35,204 nucleotides of DNA, taken from the NCBI GenBank assembly GCA_016929135.1, contig JAFGJK010000128.1, positions 1 to 35,204 on the forward strand. Direction: 5' to 3'. This DNA comes from Spirochaetota bacterium (GTDB lineage: Bacteria; Spirochaetota; UBA4802; UBA5550). Numbering within the stretch: position 1 is the stretch's first letter; every line of letters starts with the position of its first letter. Of the stretch, positions 7,369 through 15,581 are shown piece by piece. Below the pieces are notes generated by a model. That model had not been told where the DNA came from. It searched no databases and saw nothing but the letters and a program-made list of their open reading frames with translations. Made by a program: the position numbers and the translations under genes.

Positions 7369-8357
7369 TTATTCCAGGAACCGCTTCAGCTCCCAGTACC
7401 GCATGCCCTTCAGGATGTCCGACCGGTACACCTCCTGGGGCGAGGAGTGCTCGTTCCTGAAATAGAAGACCCCCCCTCGTCCCCCTGTTGGATGCAGCTG
7501 GATTCAAGTATTATCAGCTGCACCGCCGTACGCGGCTTTCTCATGTCGAAGTAGTTCCTGTTCAGCTTGACGATAGCCCTGGCTCCTTCGAGCCGGTAGG
7601 GGCACGCCCCCAGCTTGTCCCCCTGGTAGGCGGGGCCGTTCAGCTCCTTCTGGCCGTAGGAGGCCATCTCCTCCCGGATCCTCTTCGTGAAAAAGGTGTA
7701 GGTCAGCTCGTCCGTATGGCCCTCCTTCTTCAGCTCGGCGTGCCTGCGTATCAGGGCCTCATTGTACTCCTTCACGGTCACCGGGACCCACAGGGGCCTG
7801 CCGTTGGAGATTACCACGATGCCGTTCTGGTAGACCCTGCAGCCGTCCTGTACGCCGATCTCTACCGGCTCCAGGTTCATGCGCACCCCCTCGGTGTCGT
7901 ACACCTCGGATTCCATGGTATAGCCGCTGAAGACCATGTCCAGGCGGTTGAAGCGCAGCGAGAAGCCGCGGGCGCATTCCGAACACGTGTAGATGGCCTT
8001 CCCGTTGTACATGCTCCAGGGATAGACGAGCACGTTCAGGTCCCAGTAGAGCCGGTCGTTCCACTCCATCAGCTTCTCCCTGGTGCCGATGTACGTGGTC
8101 AGGGTTATCTCGAATCCCCTGAGGTTCGAGAAGGGACGCAGGGACTGCAGGTACTTTGCCACCGCTTCCGTCTTCTGTTTTACGACGGCCTCTTCCTGCG
8201 GGGTGTAGCGCTGGGCGTAGTCATGCCCCCTGGGTAAGCTCGAATATTGATGGGTGGTCTTGCCCGGATGGTCTTTCAGATGGCCGCTCTGGGCGAAGAT
8301 CGGCGCACTGCACAGCAGGGAGAAGAGGAGCAGGTAAAGCGGGATGGACGTCTTCAT
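7369..8357 (-). CDS. Exported protein of unknown function, frameshifted near its C-terminus
   Basis: Not recognised. The start at 8357 gives a clean signal peptide (MKTSIPLYLLLFSLLCSAPIFAQ), with AGGA upstream. A longer frame to 8399 would spoil it. The mature part is about 305 aa, with paired Cys (YTCSEC near 120) and an ILESS strand near the end. In the sequence as given, the frame slips at a run of seven G (minus strand, 7470-7476) and would end at 7410 with a Ser/Pro/Arg-rich tail. One extra G restores a sensible tail, GVFYFRNEHSSPQEV, then KGMRYWELKRFLE, with a stop at 7369-7371. A homopolymer error, phase variation or a recent mutation are all possible. Confidence 0.65.
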
Positions 8358-8479
8358 GGAGTGCCATCCTTTATGATGTGATGGTGAAATTGCCCACAAT
8401 ATTATAGTGGTAGGTTGCGGCGGTCAAGCAGAAAACAGAGCGTGGCGCTGTCCCTGGAAACGGCGTGAAGGCACTCACG

Positions 8480-8610
8480 TCAACGATGATGGCCGGTGTC
8501 CAGCCTGACGGTACCTTCAGGGAGCGATGCGGAGCGAAGCACCCACCGGTCTCCCAATAGATCGAGGCGTTCGAATCTTCCCCGCAGGTACCGCAGGAGT
8601 CCGTCCCTAA
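8480..8610 (-). pseudogene. Possible decayed gene remnant between two genes
   Basis: Downstream of the CPBP gene, one minus-strand frame stays open for about 43 codons to a TGA at 8480-8482 and reads like coding sequence (LLRYLRGRFERLDLLGDRW, then SLPEGTVRLDTGHHR). It has no ATG and no ribosome site, and a TGA precedes it at about 8610. It may be the 3' end of a broken gene or a chance opening in GC-rich DNA. Nothing else is seen between 8358 and 8606. Confidence 0.2.
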
Positions 8611-9341
8611 ATCAGCGCAGAGGCGAGCAGGAAGATGGCCAGGCCGTGAGCCAGGGCCGCCGGGATCACGCCGAACCGCATGCGGAGCATTCCCAGGACA
8701 ATTCCCTCCCAGGTGGCGAAGGCCAGCAGGGGGATGCCGATGGAGGTGACGGTGGAGGCCAGGAAGGCGTGTCCGGCACCGAAGGCGATGCCGGACAGAA
8801 GGGCCGCCCGAATCGGCCCAATCCCCTTTTCAAGAAAATAGCCCTGCAGGTAGCCCCGGAAGAGAAGCTCCTCGTAGAGGTTGCCACCCAGGGTCACGAC
8901 GAGGAGCGCGGGTAGGAGGGACGGGGCAAAGGCGCCCCCACGCGAGGCCAGGGGCACCGTGAGTCCCATTGCAAGGAGCGGGGCGGCGATGACGACGGCC
9001 GAGCCGATACCCGCGGCGGCACCGGCGATCCTCCCGCTCCTGAACCATTCGATCAGGCCGCGCATGTCCCGCTCGTAGAGGTAGATCCCGCCGGCCAGCG
9101 CGGCGCTGGAGAGCCCCAGTGCCATGAGCAGGGGGCCGTTATGGACGAAGCGGATCCAGAATCCCCCGCCGTCCCCGAAGGACCAGAAGCCGAGCGGCGT
9201 CATGGCGTCCCGTATCAGGATGAAGAGCATGATGTGGGCCATGACGCGGAGCCCCTTCATCCCCCGGGGGAGCAGGAGGATGAGTGCGATGAAGAGCGCC
9301 ATGCCCGGAGCGATGCGAAGCATGTAGTGCAGCAGTACCAT
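8607..9341 (-). CDS. CPBP-family intramembrane metalloprotease (Rce1/CAAX-like)
   Basis: A 244-aa membrane protein with about seven hydrophobic segments. It carries the three CPBP motifs: E157-E158-LLF-R162 (EExxxR), FGAGH191, and LAH232. These residues form the metal-dependent active site in Rce1-type proteases. Some bacterial members process or confer immunity to peptides, and most have unknown substrates. GGGGAGG lies before the ATG at 9341 and overlaps the stop codon of the MBL gene, so the two are tightly coupled. It is last in an ICMT-MBL-CPBP operon. Confidence 0.9.
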   Translation of the reverse strand: MVLLHYMLRIAPGMALFIALILLLPRGMKGLRVMAHIMLFILIRDAMTPLGFWSFGDGGGFWIRFVHNGPLLMALGLSSAALAGGIYLYERDMRGLIEWFRSGRIAGAAAGIGSAVVIAAPLLAMGLTVPLASRGGAFAPSLLPALLVVTLGGNLYEELLFRGYLQGYFLEKGIGPIRAALLSGIAFGAGHAFLASTVTSIGIPLLAFATWEGIVLGMLRMRFGVIPAALAHGLAIFLLASALI

Positions 9342-9345
9342 GGTG

Positions 9346-10215
9346 TTACCTCCCCGTGCCCGTATGGTTCAACGCGTCGCCGCCGAAACGGGTCAGTACC
9401 TCTTCGATCCTCTCCTTCCCGAAGGCGGGACCGTGACCGGTGTAGAACTCCCCGGCGCCCAGCGAAAGGAGCCTCCTGAGGCTGCCGTAGGCCTGCCGCT
9501 TGTCGGTGATGAAGATGGGGCGGTAGGCGGCGCCGAGAATGTTGAGAAAGTTCATCGCCGCATCGCCGCAGAAGGCGCGGCCGTCGTCGGTCACCAGCGA
9601 CCAGGAATCGGGGCTGTGCCCCGGCGTATAGACCAGCGTGCCCCGGATGCCGATGCGCTCCAAAGGCCTCCTGTCGTCCTTCACAAGAATGACATCGTCC
9701 CTGTTCGGCTGTACCGGGGGGAAGCGCATGTCGCGGCGCTTCACCAGGCCGTAGAGCCGGGATATGATGTCGATCCTCCAGTTCACCGCCCTGCCGTTCC
9801 ATACCATCTGCCCGGCGCGGAGGTCCCGCAGCGACTGCTCCGGGACGATGAGCCTGCATCCAGAGTCCCTTCGTAGAGCGGCGGCGAAGCCGGCGTGCTC
9901 GTCGTGGGCGTGGGTAATGAAGAGCCACTTGATGGATCCCGGACTGATGCCCGTAACCGACAGGGCCTTTTTGAACCTCCCGTAGTCATCGGGATATCCG
10001 GTGTCCACCAGGAGCCAGCCCCCCCTGCAGGGGATGAGGTAGGAGTTGTTGATGCCGGCGTTGATCCGATAGAAGGCCTTCCCGTCGGCATCGGCATACC
10101 GCTCCACCATGTCGGCCGGGTCAGTCGCCCTGTTGTCCGCCAGGAATGCGGCGAGGCGGAGCCCCGCGAAGGCAAGGCCCGTCAGGGCCAGGATTATCAC
10201 AATCGTTTTTTTCAT
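9346..10215 (-). CDS. Membrane-anchored metallo-beta-lactamase-fold hydrolase
   Basis: A 289-aa protein with an uncleaved-looking N-terminal helix (residues 4-26), then an MBL domain. Metal ligands are visible in THAHDEH (101-107), YTPGHSPDSW, FCGDAAMN and YTGHGPAF. The usual H-x-H-x-D-H reads H102-A-H104-D-E-H107, so the family Asp is replaced by Glu, with an Asp one place earlier. This is unusual but may keep dinuclear zinc binding. A GGAGG lies 12 nt before the ATG at 10215. It sits between the ICMT-like and CPBP genes. The substrate is unknown, with thioesters, lactones or lipid-linked esters as options. Confidence 0.87.
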   Translation of the reverse strand: MKKTIVIILALTGLAFAGLRLAAFLADNRATDPADMVERYADADGKAFYRINAGINNSYLIPCRGGWLLVDTGYPDDYGRFKKALSVTGISPGSIKWLFITHAHDEHAGFAAALRRDSGCRLIVPEQSLRDLRAGQMVWNGRAVNWRIDIISRLYGLVKRRDMRFPPVQPNRDDVILVKDDRRPLERIGIRGTLVYTPGHSPDSWSLVTDDGRAFCGDAAMNFLNILGAAYRPIFITDKRQAYGSLRRLLSLGAGEFYTGHGPAFGKERIEEVLTRFGGDALNHTGTGR

Positions 10216-10267
10216 GATGCAAGTGGTCCTCCTTTTTTTTAATGAATCGCCCCGGGTCGCGGCCCGG

Positions 10268-10828
10268 TCAGATGATGTAGGGTACGATGCGGTGCCGGAC
10301 CCTCCCGGCGTAGGCCGCGTACTCGGCCCCGTAGGTCCTGCGCAGTCCCCGCTCCTCCACGAACACGAGCACGAGGAACAGCAGGAACACCGCCGGGGAG
10401 AAGAGGAGGGCGTGCGGGAAGTTGCACGCCATCGCCAGCCCCGGCAGTATGAGCACGTTGCCGGTGTATATCGGATTTCGCACGACGGAGTAGATGCCGC
10501 CGGTCACGAGTCCCTCGGCCTTTCGGACAGAGGGGATGAAGCCTATGCGGAACAGGGCCGCGGCCCAGAAAACGGCGGCAAGGGCGATGCAGGCAAGGCC
10601 GGCGACCACGAGTGCGGTCCCGTGACGCGGAATCCCCGGCTGCGGCACAAGGGCCATCACCGCCAGGGGGGCCATGATGACCGGGACGACGAGCTTTTGC
10701 ACCGCCGTCTTCTGCCTGAAGAACCATGTCCTCATTGGGTCGCCGTGCATGATGGCCGCCGATGCCGCCATGGCGGCGACATGCACCGATGCGCAGAGGA
10801 TGAATACAATCGTGCCATGTCCGCTCAT
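10268..10828 (-). CDS. Isoprenylcysteine carboxyl methyltransferase (ICMT)-family membrane protein
   Basis: A 186-aa integral membrane methyltransferase with about five hydrophobic segments. The C-terminal catalytic region is clear: EGLVTGGIYSVVRNPIYTGN (104-123) is the SAM-binding GxYxxxRNPxYxG region, and EERGLRRTYGAEYAAYAGRV (157-176) is the conserved E-E-x-x-L-x-x-x-YG-x-x-Y-x-x-Y helix. Eukaryotic ICMT methylates prenylcysteine after CAAX cleavage. Bacterial relatives mostly have unknown substrates such as lipids or isoprenoids. GGAGG precedes the ATG at 10828, and the promoter holds a TetR operator. It is first in the operon, 52 bp ahead of the MBL gene. Confidence 0.88.
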   Translation of the reverse strand: MSGHGTIVFILCASVHVAAMAASAAIMHGDPMRTWFFRQKTAVQKLVVPVIMAPLAVMALVPQPGIPRHGTALVVAGLACIALAAVFWAAALFRIGFIPSVRKAEGLVTGGIYSVVRNPIYTGNVLILPGLAMACNFPHALLFSPAVFLLFLVLVFVEERGLRRTYGAEYAAYAGRVRHRIVPYII

Positions 10829-10888
10829 TATCCGAGCCCTCCCTTTCGTCTTACACTCTTGTTACCGGGGCACACGCCCTGGAATTTC

Positions 10889-10917
10889 AATATATGAACT
10901 TTGGTTCATATAGTCAA
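10889..10917 (-). promoter_or_regulatory. Strong promoter of the ICMT operon with operator 1 in its spacer
   Basis: On the minus strand TTGACT (-35, 10912-10917), a 17-bp spacer and TATATT (-10, 10889-10894) form a near-consensus sigma-70 type promoter. The spacer is filled by a palindrome, TATATGAAC (10891-10899), TTTG, GTTCATATA (10904-10912). The divergent gene at 11058 encodes a TetR-family protein, the likely binder, which would block RNA polymerase directly. Confidence 0.75.
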
Positions 10918-10921
10918 TTAA

Positions 10922-10945
10922 AAATATGAACTTTTTTTCATATTT
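10922..10945. promoter_or_regulatory. Second TetR operator, 32 bp from the first
   Basis: AAATATGAA (10922-10930), CTTTTT, TTCATATTT (10937-10945) form a 9-bp-arm inverted repeat. Its core ATATGAACTTTTTTTCATAT matches operator 1 (ATATGAACTTTGGTTCATAT) at 18 of 20 positions in the same register. The two centres are 32 bp apart, about three helical turns, so two dimers would sit on one face of the DNA. This site lies on the side of the rightward TetR gene and probably serves autorepression. Confidence 0.7.
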
Positions 10946-11057
10946 AGCTTGATTTGTCCCACCTCCCGGGATATCCTGATGGCAGCGATTCAGGGGTCAG
11001 AGCATCATCAGCCCGGGTGTTCGCGAGGGTTGAAGATGCCTCTGCGTGGGGGGCACC

Positions 11058-11696
11058 GTGGGAACGAGGACATCGAAGGCCAGGACGCCGGTACAGGAGC
11101 GCGCCATCCACACAAGGGATAGGATCCTGCGGGCGGCGCGGGCGCTCTTCGAGGAGAAGGGATACCATGGCACGAACTCCAAGGAGATCGCCGCCAGGGC
11201 CGGAGTGGCCGTGGGGTCCTTCTACAGCTACTTCGACGAGAAGAAGCCGGTGTTCCTGGAGGTGATCCGGCAGTACTACCGGGAGATCGCCGAAAAGACC
11301 CTTCAGGAAGGGGAGCCGGTCGCCGCCTCGCTGAAGGTGGGGAAAAAAGCGGACCCGAAGAAAACGATCCGTGAATTGGTGCGGGCACTCTACGAGGCCC
11401 ACACCCTGTCGCCATCGCTGCACCGCGAGATCACGGCGATGATCTACAGCGATCCCGAGGTGGAGGCGGTGTCAGCCCAGGAGGAGCGGGGCGTCCGGGA
11501 GCTCATACTGGGTGTGCTCTCCTCGGTCTCCGAAACGCTCGCCGTGAGCGACCTGGAGGCGGCTGCCAGGGTGGTGCACCGCTCGGCCGAGGAGATCATC
11601 CACCGGCTCCGGATGTTCCGCAGCGACATCGACGAGGGGAGGATACTGCGGGAGCTCGAGGATATGCTGTACCGGTACCTCTTCGTGAAGGGGTAG
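11058..11696 (+). CDS. TetR/AcrR-family transcriptional regulator
   Basis: A regulator of about 212 aa. The TetR domain covers about residues 15-65 (RDRILRAARALFEEKGYHGT, then KEIAARAGVAVGSFYSYFDE, a textbook HTH). The C-terminal part is helical and ligand-binding. There is no in-frame ATG near the start. I prefer GTG at 11058 because a G6 run ends 4 nt before it. GTG at 11046 is the alternative. It is divergent from the ICMT-MBL-CPBP operon, with two matching palindromes between them, and is followed 4 bp later by a deacetylase gene, so it may control both directions. The ligand is unknown. Confidence 0.92.
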   Translation: MGTRTSKARTPVQERAIHTRDRILRAARALFEEKGYHGTNSKEIAARAGVAVGSFYSYFDEKKPVFLEVIRQYYREIAEKTLQEGEPVAASLKVGKKADPKKTIRELVRALYEAHTLSPSLHREITAMIYSDPEVEAVSAQEERGVRELILGVLSSVSETLAVSDLEAAARVVHRSAEEIIHRLRMFRSDIDEGRILRELEDMLYRYLFVKG

Positions 11697-11700
11697 GGCG

Positions 11701-12444
11701 ATGCCGCCGAGGATCATTGTGAACGGGGACGACATGGGGCTCTCCGGATCGATCAACGAGTCGATCGCCCTCCTGATGCGGCAGGGGCTGATGTCAAGCG
11801 CCTCCATCCTGGTGAAGCGGGACGCGGAGGCCTTCCGCGATGCCACCGCCAAGGCGCGGGCCCTGGCTGCGGAGCTCCCCGGCGTCGGCTTCGGGCTCCA
11901 CCTGGACCTGGACCGGTACTTCCTCTTCGACGAACACGGCCGCTACGGCGCCGCGGAGGAGGACATCGTCCCCTGGTACCGGGATATCTGGAGCCGCGAA
12001 GAGGAGGCAATCGTCGCCGACATGGAGCGCCAGTTCGCAACGCTCCCGGGTGCGGGGATCTTCCCGGACCACGTCGACGGCCACCATAACGCGCACCTCT
12101 TCCCCCCGGTCCTCCCGGAGGTGCTGCGGCTCATGGAAAGATACTCAATCAGCGGTATGCGCTTTTCCCCTTCATTCTACCGGAGCGATGCGACACGCGG
12201 GGAGGCCCTGGTCCTGCTGCGGCGCCGGAATGTGCGGGTTCCCGATCATTTCATCGACCTTTCCCGCATAATGGCCGAGGGGAGGGGGATGCTCGACGCC
12301 CTGGAGGGGACCGTGGAGATCATGGCCCACACTGACACCGAGGACAACGCCATGGGGCGCGTCGACCAGTACCGGTATCTTGCAGAGGGGAATCTGGGGG
12401 GCTACGAAGCGGTCTCCTTCCGGGACCGCTGGGCCGCTGACTGA
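11701..12444 (+). CDS. YdjC/ChbG-family carbohydrate deacetylase-like protein
   Basis: A 247-aa YdjC-fold enzyme. This family removes acetyl groups from N-acetylated sugars, as in ChbG on chitin disaccharide or HpnK in hopanoid synthesis. Visible motifs are VNGDDMGLS (7-15, equal to the NADDFG motif with D11), FGLHLDLD (64-71, H67), and DHVDGHHNAHLFP (123-135, equal to DSHQHxHxxP with H128 as likely metal ligand). A later EIMAHTD holds the C-terminal His. It starts 4 bp after the TetR stop and is surely co-transcribed. The gene ends 11 bp from the convergent Fe-S protein gene. The sugar substrate is unknown. Confidence 0.88.
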   Translation: MPPRIIVNGDDMGLSGSINESIALLMRQGLMSSASILVKRDAEAFRDATAKARALAAELPGVGFGLHLDLDRYFLFDEHGRYGAAEEDIVPWYRDIWSREEEAIVADMERQFATLPGAGIFPDHVDGHHNAHLFPPVLPEVLRLMERYSISGMRFSPSFYRSDATRGEALVLLRRRNVRVPDHFIDLSRIMAEGRGMLDALEGTVEIMAHTDTEDNAMGRVDQYRYLAEGNLGGYEAVSFRDRWAAD

Positions 12445-12455
12445 CGGTCTGGCCA

Positions 12456-13274
12456 TCATCCGGCGTAGCGGGCGGCCACCCTCCGGTAGTGGGGGCACGC
12501 CTCCAGGCACCTAGTGCAGGATTCGGCGTAGAAGGTAACCAGCATGTTGTTCATATCCTCCACCATACGGTGCGCCCCCTTCCATTTCTTCGACAGCCAG
12601 AGGAGGAACCGGGTGAGGGCATAGGGCTGCATCATGGGATGGCGTATGCTCAACCTCATGCAGTCGTTGATGGCGATGGAGCGGTCCCGGATTGCCCCCA
12701 CGGGACAGGCGTCGATGCAGAGGGTGCAGCCGGGCGGGCAGGGGTCGGAGAGGTTCGGCCGGTCCGGCGTGAAGGCCGCCCTGGTGATGACGCCGGCCAG
12801 GCGGAGCGTGTTCCCGTGCGCTTCGTTGATCAGCAGCGAGTTTTTTCCCAGGGAGCCCAGGCCGGCCAGCTGTGCGATGTGCTTCAGGCTCACTACGCCC
12901 CGCGGCTCGCCGCCGTAAATCCGCAGGGGTGTGTAGGCAGGGATTGGCACCGCGGGGGCGCCGGTACGCTCCTCGATGAATCGCGCCAGGGTCTGCGCCG
13001 CCGCGTCCAGGAGGAGGCCGGAGTTCCAGAAGGAGCGCAGGAACAGGACCCCCCCGGCATCTCCCGCCCCCGATGTGCGCAGCGATCCTGCCGGCATGCG
13101 CTGGGCGATGATCACCACCGAGCGCGCCCCCTCCAGGAGGTCGGCGGGCCTGAATCCATCGGGGGCTTGCTCGTCAACCATGGCCGCGTCGGCGATGCCG
13201 CAGAGGTCCATTCCCAGCGCCGCGGCCCTGCCGGTCAGGAGTTTTTTCTTGTCGCTCCTCTTCGTATACACCAT
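12456..13274 (-). CDS. Epoxyqueuosine-reductase-like 4Fe-4S protein
   Basis: A 272-aa protein with the layout of QueG-related Fe-S proteins. The middle part has LAGLGSLGKNSLLIN (136-150) and LRLAGVITRA, typical of the corrinoid-binding QueG-like domain. Then come two Cys clusters: C179-x3-C183-x2-C186-x3-C190-P and C253-x2-C256-x3-C260-P, with C205 between, enough for two 4Fe-4S centres. It lacks the HEAT repeats of true QueG and is shorter, so it is probably a paralogue with a different role, such as reductive dehalogenase-like chemistry or corrinoid activation. The GGAGG abuts the ATG at 13274, so the true start could be a few codons later. Confidence 0.82.
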   Translation of the reverse strand: MVYTKRSDKKKLLTGRAAALGMDLCGIADAAMVDEQAPDGFRPADLLEGARSVVIIAQRMPAGSLRTSGAGDAGGVLFLRSFWNSGLLLDAAAQTLARFIEERTGAPAVPIPAYTPLRIYGGEPRGVVSLKHIAQLAGLGSLGKNSLLINEAHGNTLRLAGVITRAAFTPDRPNLSDPCPPGCTLCIDACPVGAIRDRSIAINDCMRLSIRHPMMQPYALTRFLLWLSKKWKGAHRMVEDMNNMLVTFYAESCTRCLEACPHYRRVAARYAG

Positions 13275-13302
13275 CCTCCTCCCCCGCGCGCTCCTGGCGC
13301 GC

Positions 13303-13824
13303 TCACAACGTCTTTATCATGGTATATGAATCGTCGGTCTCGCGGTGTACCGTGAAACCGAACCGCCGGTAGAGGCTCACGGCGCGGTTGGTCCTGCCGA
13401 CACTCAGCGATACCGCCCCGTACCGGTGCGCCGACGATTCCGAGAAGAGCCGCTCCAGCAGCAGTGTCCCGAGCCCCCCGTTCCTGTGACCCTCCTTCAC
13501 GGCCATGCCGAGCTCCGGTATATCCCCCCTGACGAAGCCGTAGCCAGGGTCGCCGGAATCGAACAACCGCAGCCACACCGCCGCGATCGCGGCCTCCTCC
13601 CGGAGGACGAGGAATCCCTCGTCACCGTCCCTACCCCATCCCGCGTAATACCTCGACAATGCCGGCAGCAGGACGATTGAGCTGTCCGGCGGCGGGGAAC
13701 CCTCCGGCACGTGAATGGCGTGATAGAGCATCTCCCGGATCGTACCCCCGTCGCCGCCGCCTGCCTCCCGGATGGTGTACTGCCTCTGGCCGCCGGGGTG
13801 GCGTCCCTCATCCCTGCTGCGCAT
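13303..13824 (-). CDS. GNAT-family N-acetyltransferase
   Basis: A 173-aa single-domain acetyltransferase. The acetyl-CoA pyrophosphate loop is HRNGGLGT (113-120) on motif A, following [23 protein letters not shown] (146-160) is the typical motif B region. The start at 13824 overlaps the end of the chemoreceptor gene by 17 nt, with only a weak ribosome site, so translation may depend on the upstream gene. The first 15 residues, in the overlap, may not all be real. The substrate is unknown. Confidence 0.85.
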   Translation of the reverse strand: MRSRDEGRHPGGQRQYTIREAGGGDGGTIREMLYHAIHVPEGSPPPDSSIVLLPALSRYYAGWGRDGDEGFLVLREEAAIAAVWLRLFDSGDPGYGFVRGDIPELGMAVKEGHRNGGLGTLLLERLFSESSAHRYGAVSLSVGRTNRAVSLYRRFGFTVHRETDDSYTMIKTL

Positions 13825-15355
13825 GGAAGCTGCCGACCCGCTCGTTCAGGGTCTCCGACATGGCCCGGATCTCCTGGGAGCTCTCGATGATCCGCTGCGC
13901 CCCGGCGGCGTTCGACTGGGTGAGCTCGTTGATGTTGGAGACCGATTTCACGATCTCCCCCGATGCGGTCTTCTGCTCCTCCGTGGCGTTCTTGATCTCC
14001 TCCGAGCGGATCTTCACCCCCTCCGCCTCGCTCATGACCGCCGCGTTCGCCTCGGACTGCTTTTTCATGAAGTCCGAGAGCATGGCCACCATGCCGTTGA
14101 TGTTCGTCACCCCCTGTATGATGGTGCTGATAGTGTCGACCGTCACCTTCACGCTTGACATCCCCTTCTGGATTTCGCGCTCATTCGCGACGATGAGGGT
14201 CTCAATCTCCTTGACGCTGGAGGAGGTCCTGTCGGCGAGCTTCGATATCTCGTCCGCCACGACGGCGAAGCCGCGCCCCGCGTCGCCGGCCCTGGCCGCC
14301 TCGATGGCGGCGTTGAGCGAAAGGAGGTTGATCTGGTCGGAGATATCCTTGATGATCTGCACGATCCCCGTCATCTCCCCCGAGCTCTCGCTGATCGTGG
14401 CGATGCTGCGGCTCATCTCGTGCAGCGTCCCCTCGCCGCTCCTTGCGTGCGACTCTATCGTTCCGGTGAGCCGCAGCGTCTCCCTGATCTTCCCCTCCAT
14501 CTCGGCGATGAGCCCCGAGAGCTCCGCGGACCTGCCGGTGAAGGAGGTGATGCCCCCGTACTGCAGCTCCGCGCTCTTCGCCACACTCTCCACGCCCGCC
14601 GATATCTCCTCGATGGTGGCGGTGATCTCCTCGGCGAAGGCGGACTGGTTCTGCGCGTTCTCGGAGAATTCCTGCGAGGTCTCGTTCATGTTCACCGAGG
14701 ACTGCGCGAGCTTCGCCGCGATATCCCGCACCGACTCGAGGAGGGCCCTGATGCGGCCCAGCCGCTCCTCGTTCTTCGCCTCCTCCTGCAGCTTCTCGAT
14801 GGTCTTGTCCATGATCCTGAGGAGGAGGTAGCTGATGGCGGCGATGATCACGATCTGGAAGCCCAGATCGATAATGGCCGTGGTCTTCTCGGTCGCGTTG
14901 AGGAGGTCCGTCCTGGCATAGGCGGTAATGGCCAGCGCAAGGGAGAGGCCGGTCACCACCAGGACCATGCGCCGAGAGCAGAAGAGGGCGCTGAAGATGA
15001 TGAAGGTGATGAACTGGTAGTTCGTGAAGATGATGCCGACATTGATATTCATGGCGCCGAAGTTCACCAGAAGACCCAGGGCAATGACGCATCCGATGAC
15101 GGCCACGTTGGCTGAGGCATCGTAGGAGCCGGTCCTGAGCAGCAGGCTCGCCACCGACAGGTCCAGAATCACGAAGACCATGACGCCGTTGATGAGGGAC
15201 ACCAGCGGGCGATGCAGGATGAGGTTCTGCGCCAGCAGGAACAGCGTGACCATGCCGATGCATATCAGGAGGAAAAAGTACAGTGTCCGGACCCGCTGCT
15301 GCAGGACAAAGGAGCGGTCGGCGTATTTGTGCGTGAAATCAATGAACAGTTTCAT
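13808..15355 (-). CDS. Methyl-accepting chemotaxis protein with six-helix membrane sensor
   Basis: A 515-aa chemoreceptor starting at the ATG at 15355, with GAGGA upstream. A longer frame to 15463 is unlikely. The N-terminal 200 residues hold six membrane helices with short loops and no periplasmic domain, so it probably senses membrane state or lipophilic or intracellular signals. There is no clear HAMP, and a coiled coil follows directly. The signalling tip is intact: [20 protein letters not shown], then [20 protein letters not shown], which binds CheA/CheW. It ends without a CheR-docking pentapeptide. A paralogue with the same layout is at 21770-23326. Confidence 0.93.
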   Translation of the reverse strand: MKLFIDFTHKYADRSFVLQQRVRTLYFFLLICIGMVTLFLLAQNLILHRPLVSLINGVMVFVILDLSVASLLLRTGSYDASANVAVIGCVIALGLLVNFGAMNINVGIIFTNYQFITFIIFSALFCSRRMVLVVTGLSLALAITAYARTDLLNATEKTTAIIDLGFQIVIIAAISYLLLRIMDKTIEKLQEEAKNEERLGRIRALLESVRDIAAKLAQSSVNMNETSQEFSENAQNQSAFAEEITATIEEISAGVESVAKSAELQYGGITSFTGRSAELSGLIAEMEGKIRETLRLTGTIESHARSGEGTLHEMSRSIATISESSGEMTGIVQIIKDISDQINLLSLNAAIEAARAGDAGRGFAVVADEISKLADRTSSSVKEIETLIVANEREIQKGMSSVKVTVDTISTIIQGVTNINGMVAMLSDFMKKQSEANAAVMSEAEGVKIRSEEIKNATEEQKTASGEIVKSVSNINELTQSNAAGAQRIIESSQEIRAMSETLNERVGSFHAQQG

Positions 15356-15581
15356 GTGCGGTTTCCTCGGTTTGTTGTCGCCACTCCGGCGGCTTCCTGC
15401 TGCCCGGATCGGAGCGTCTGCGGCGTGGTTCGATGCTGCGTCGACCCCGGTATGACCCGCCACCGGGGGACAGGGTTGTGTCCGGCGTCGTCGCGTTAGG
15501 GGTGATAGTAGTGCACAATGAAAGGAAGATCAAGCATTTCACGGCGGTTACGGCAAAAAAACCTTCCTGTGCCGGCGTGCC

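Noticed and set aside
8607..10828. A CAAX-box substrate protein encoded in the window
   Set aside because: I looked at gene ends for a Cys four residues from the end. None fits, and there is no prenyltransferase, so the substrate is not evident.
15551..15581. Terminator at the T7 run after the PhoH-family gene
   Set aside because: The T-run is there, but I could not find a stable stem directly before it.
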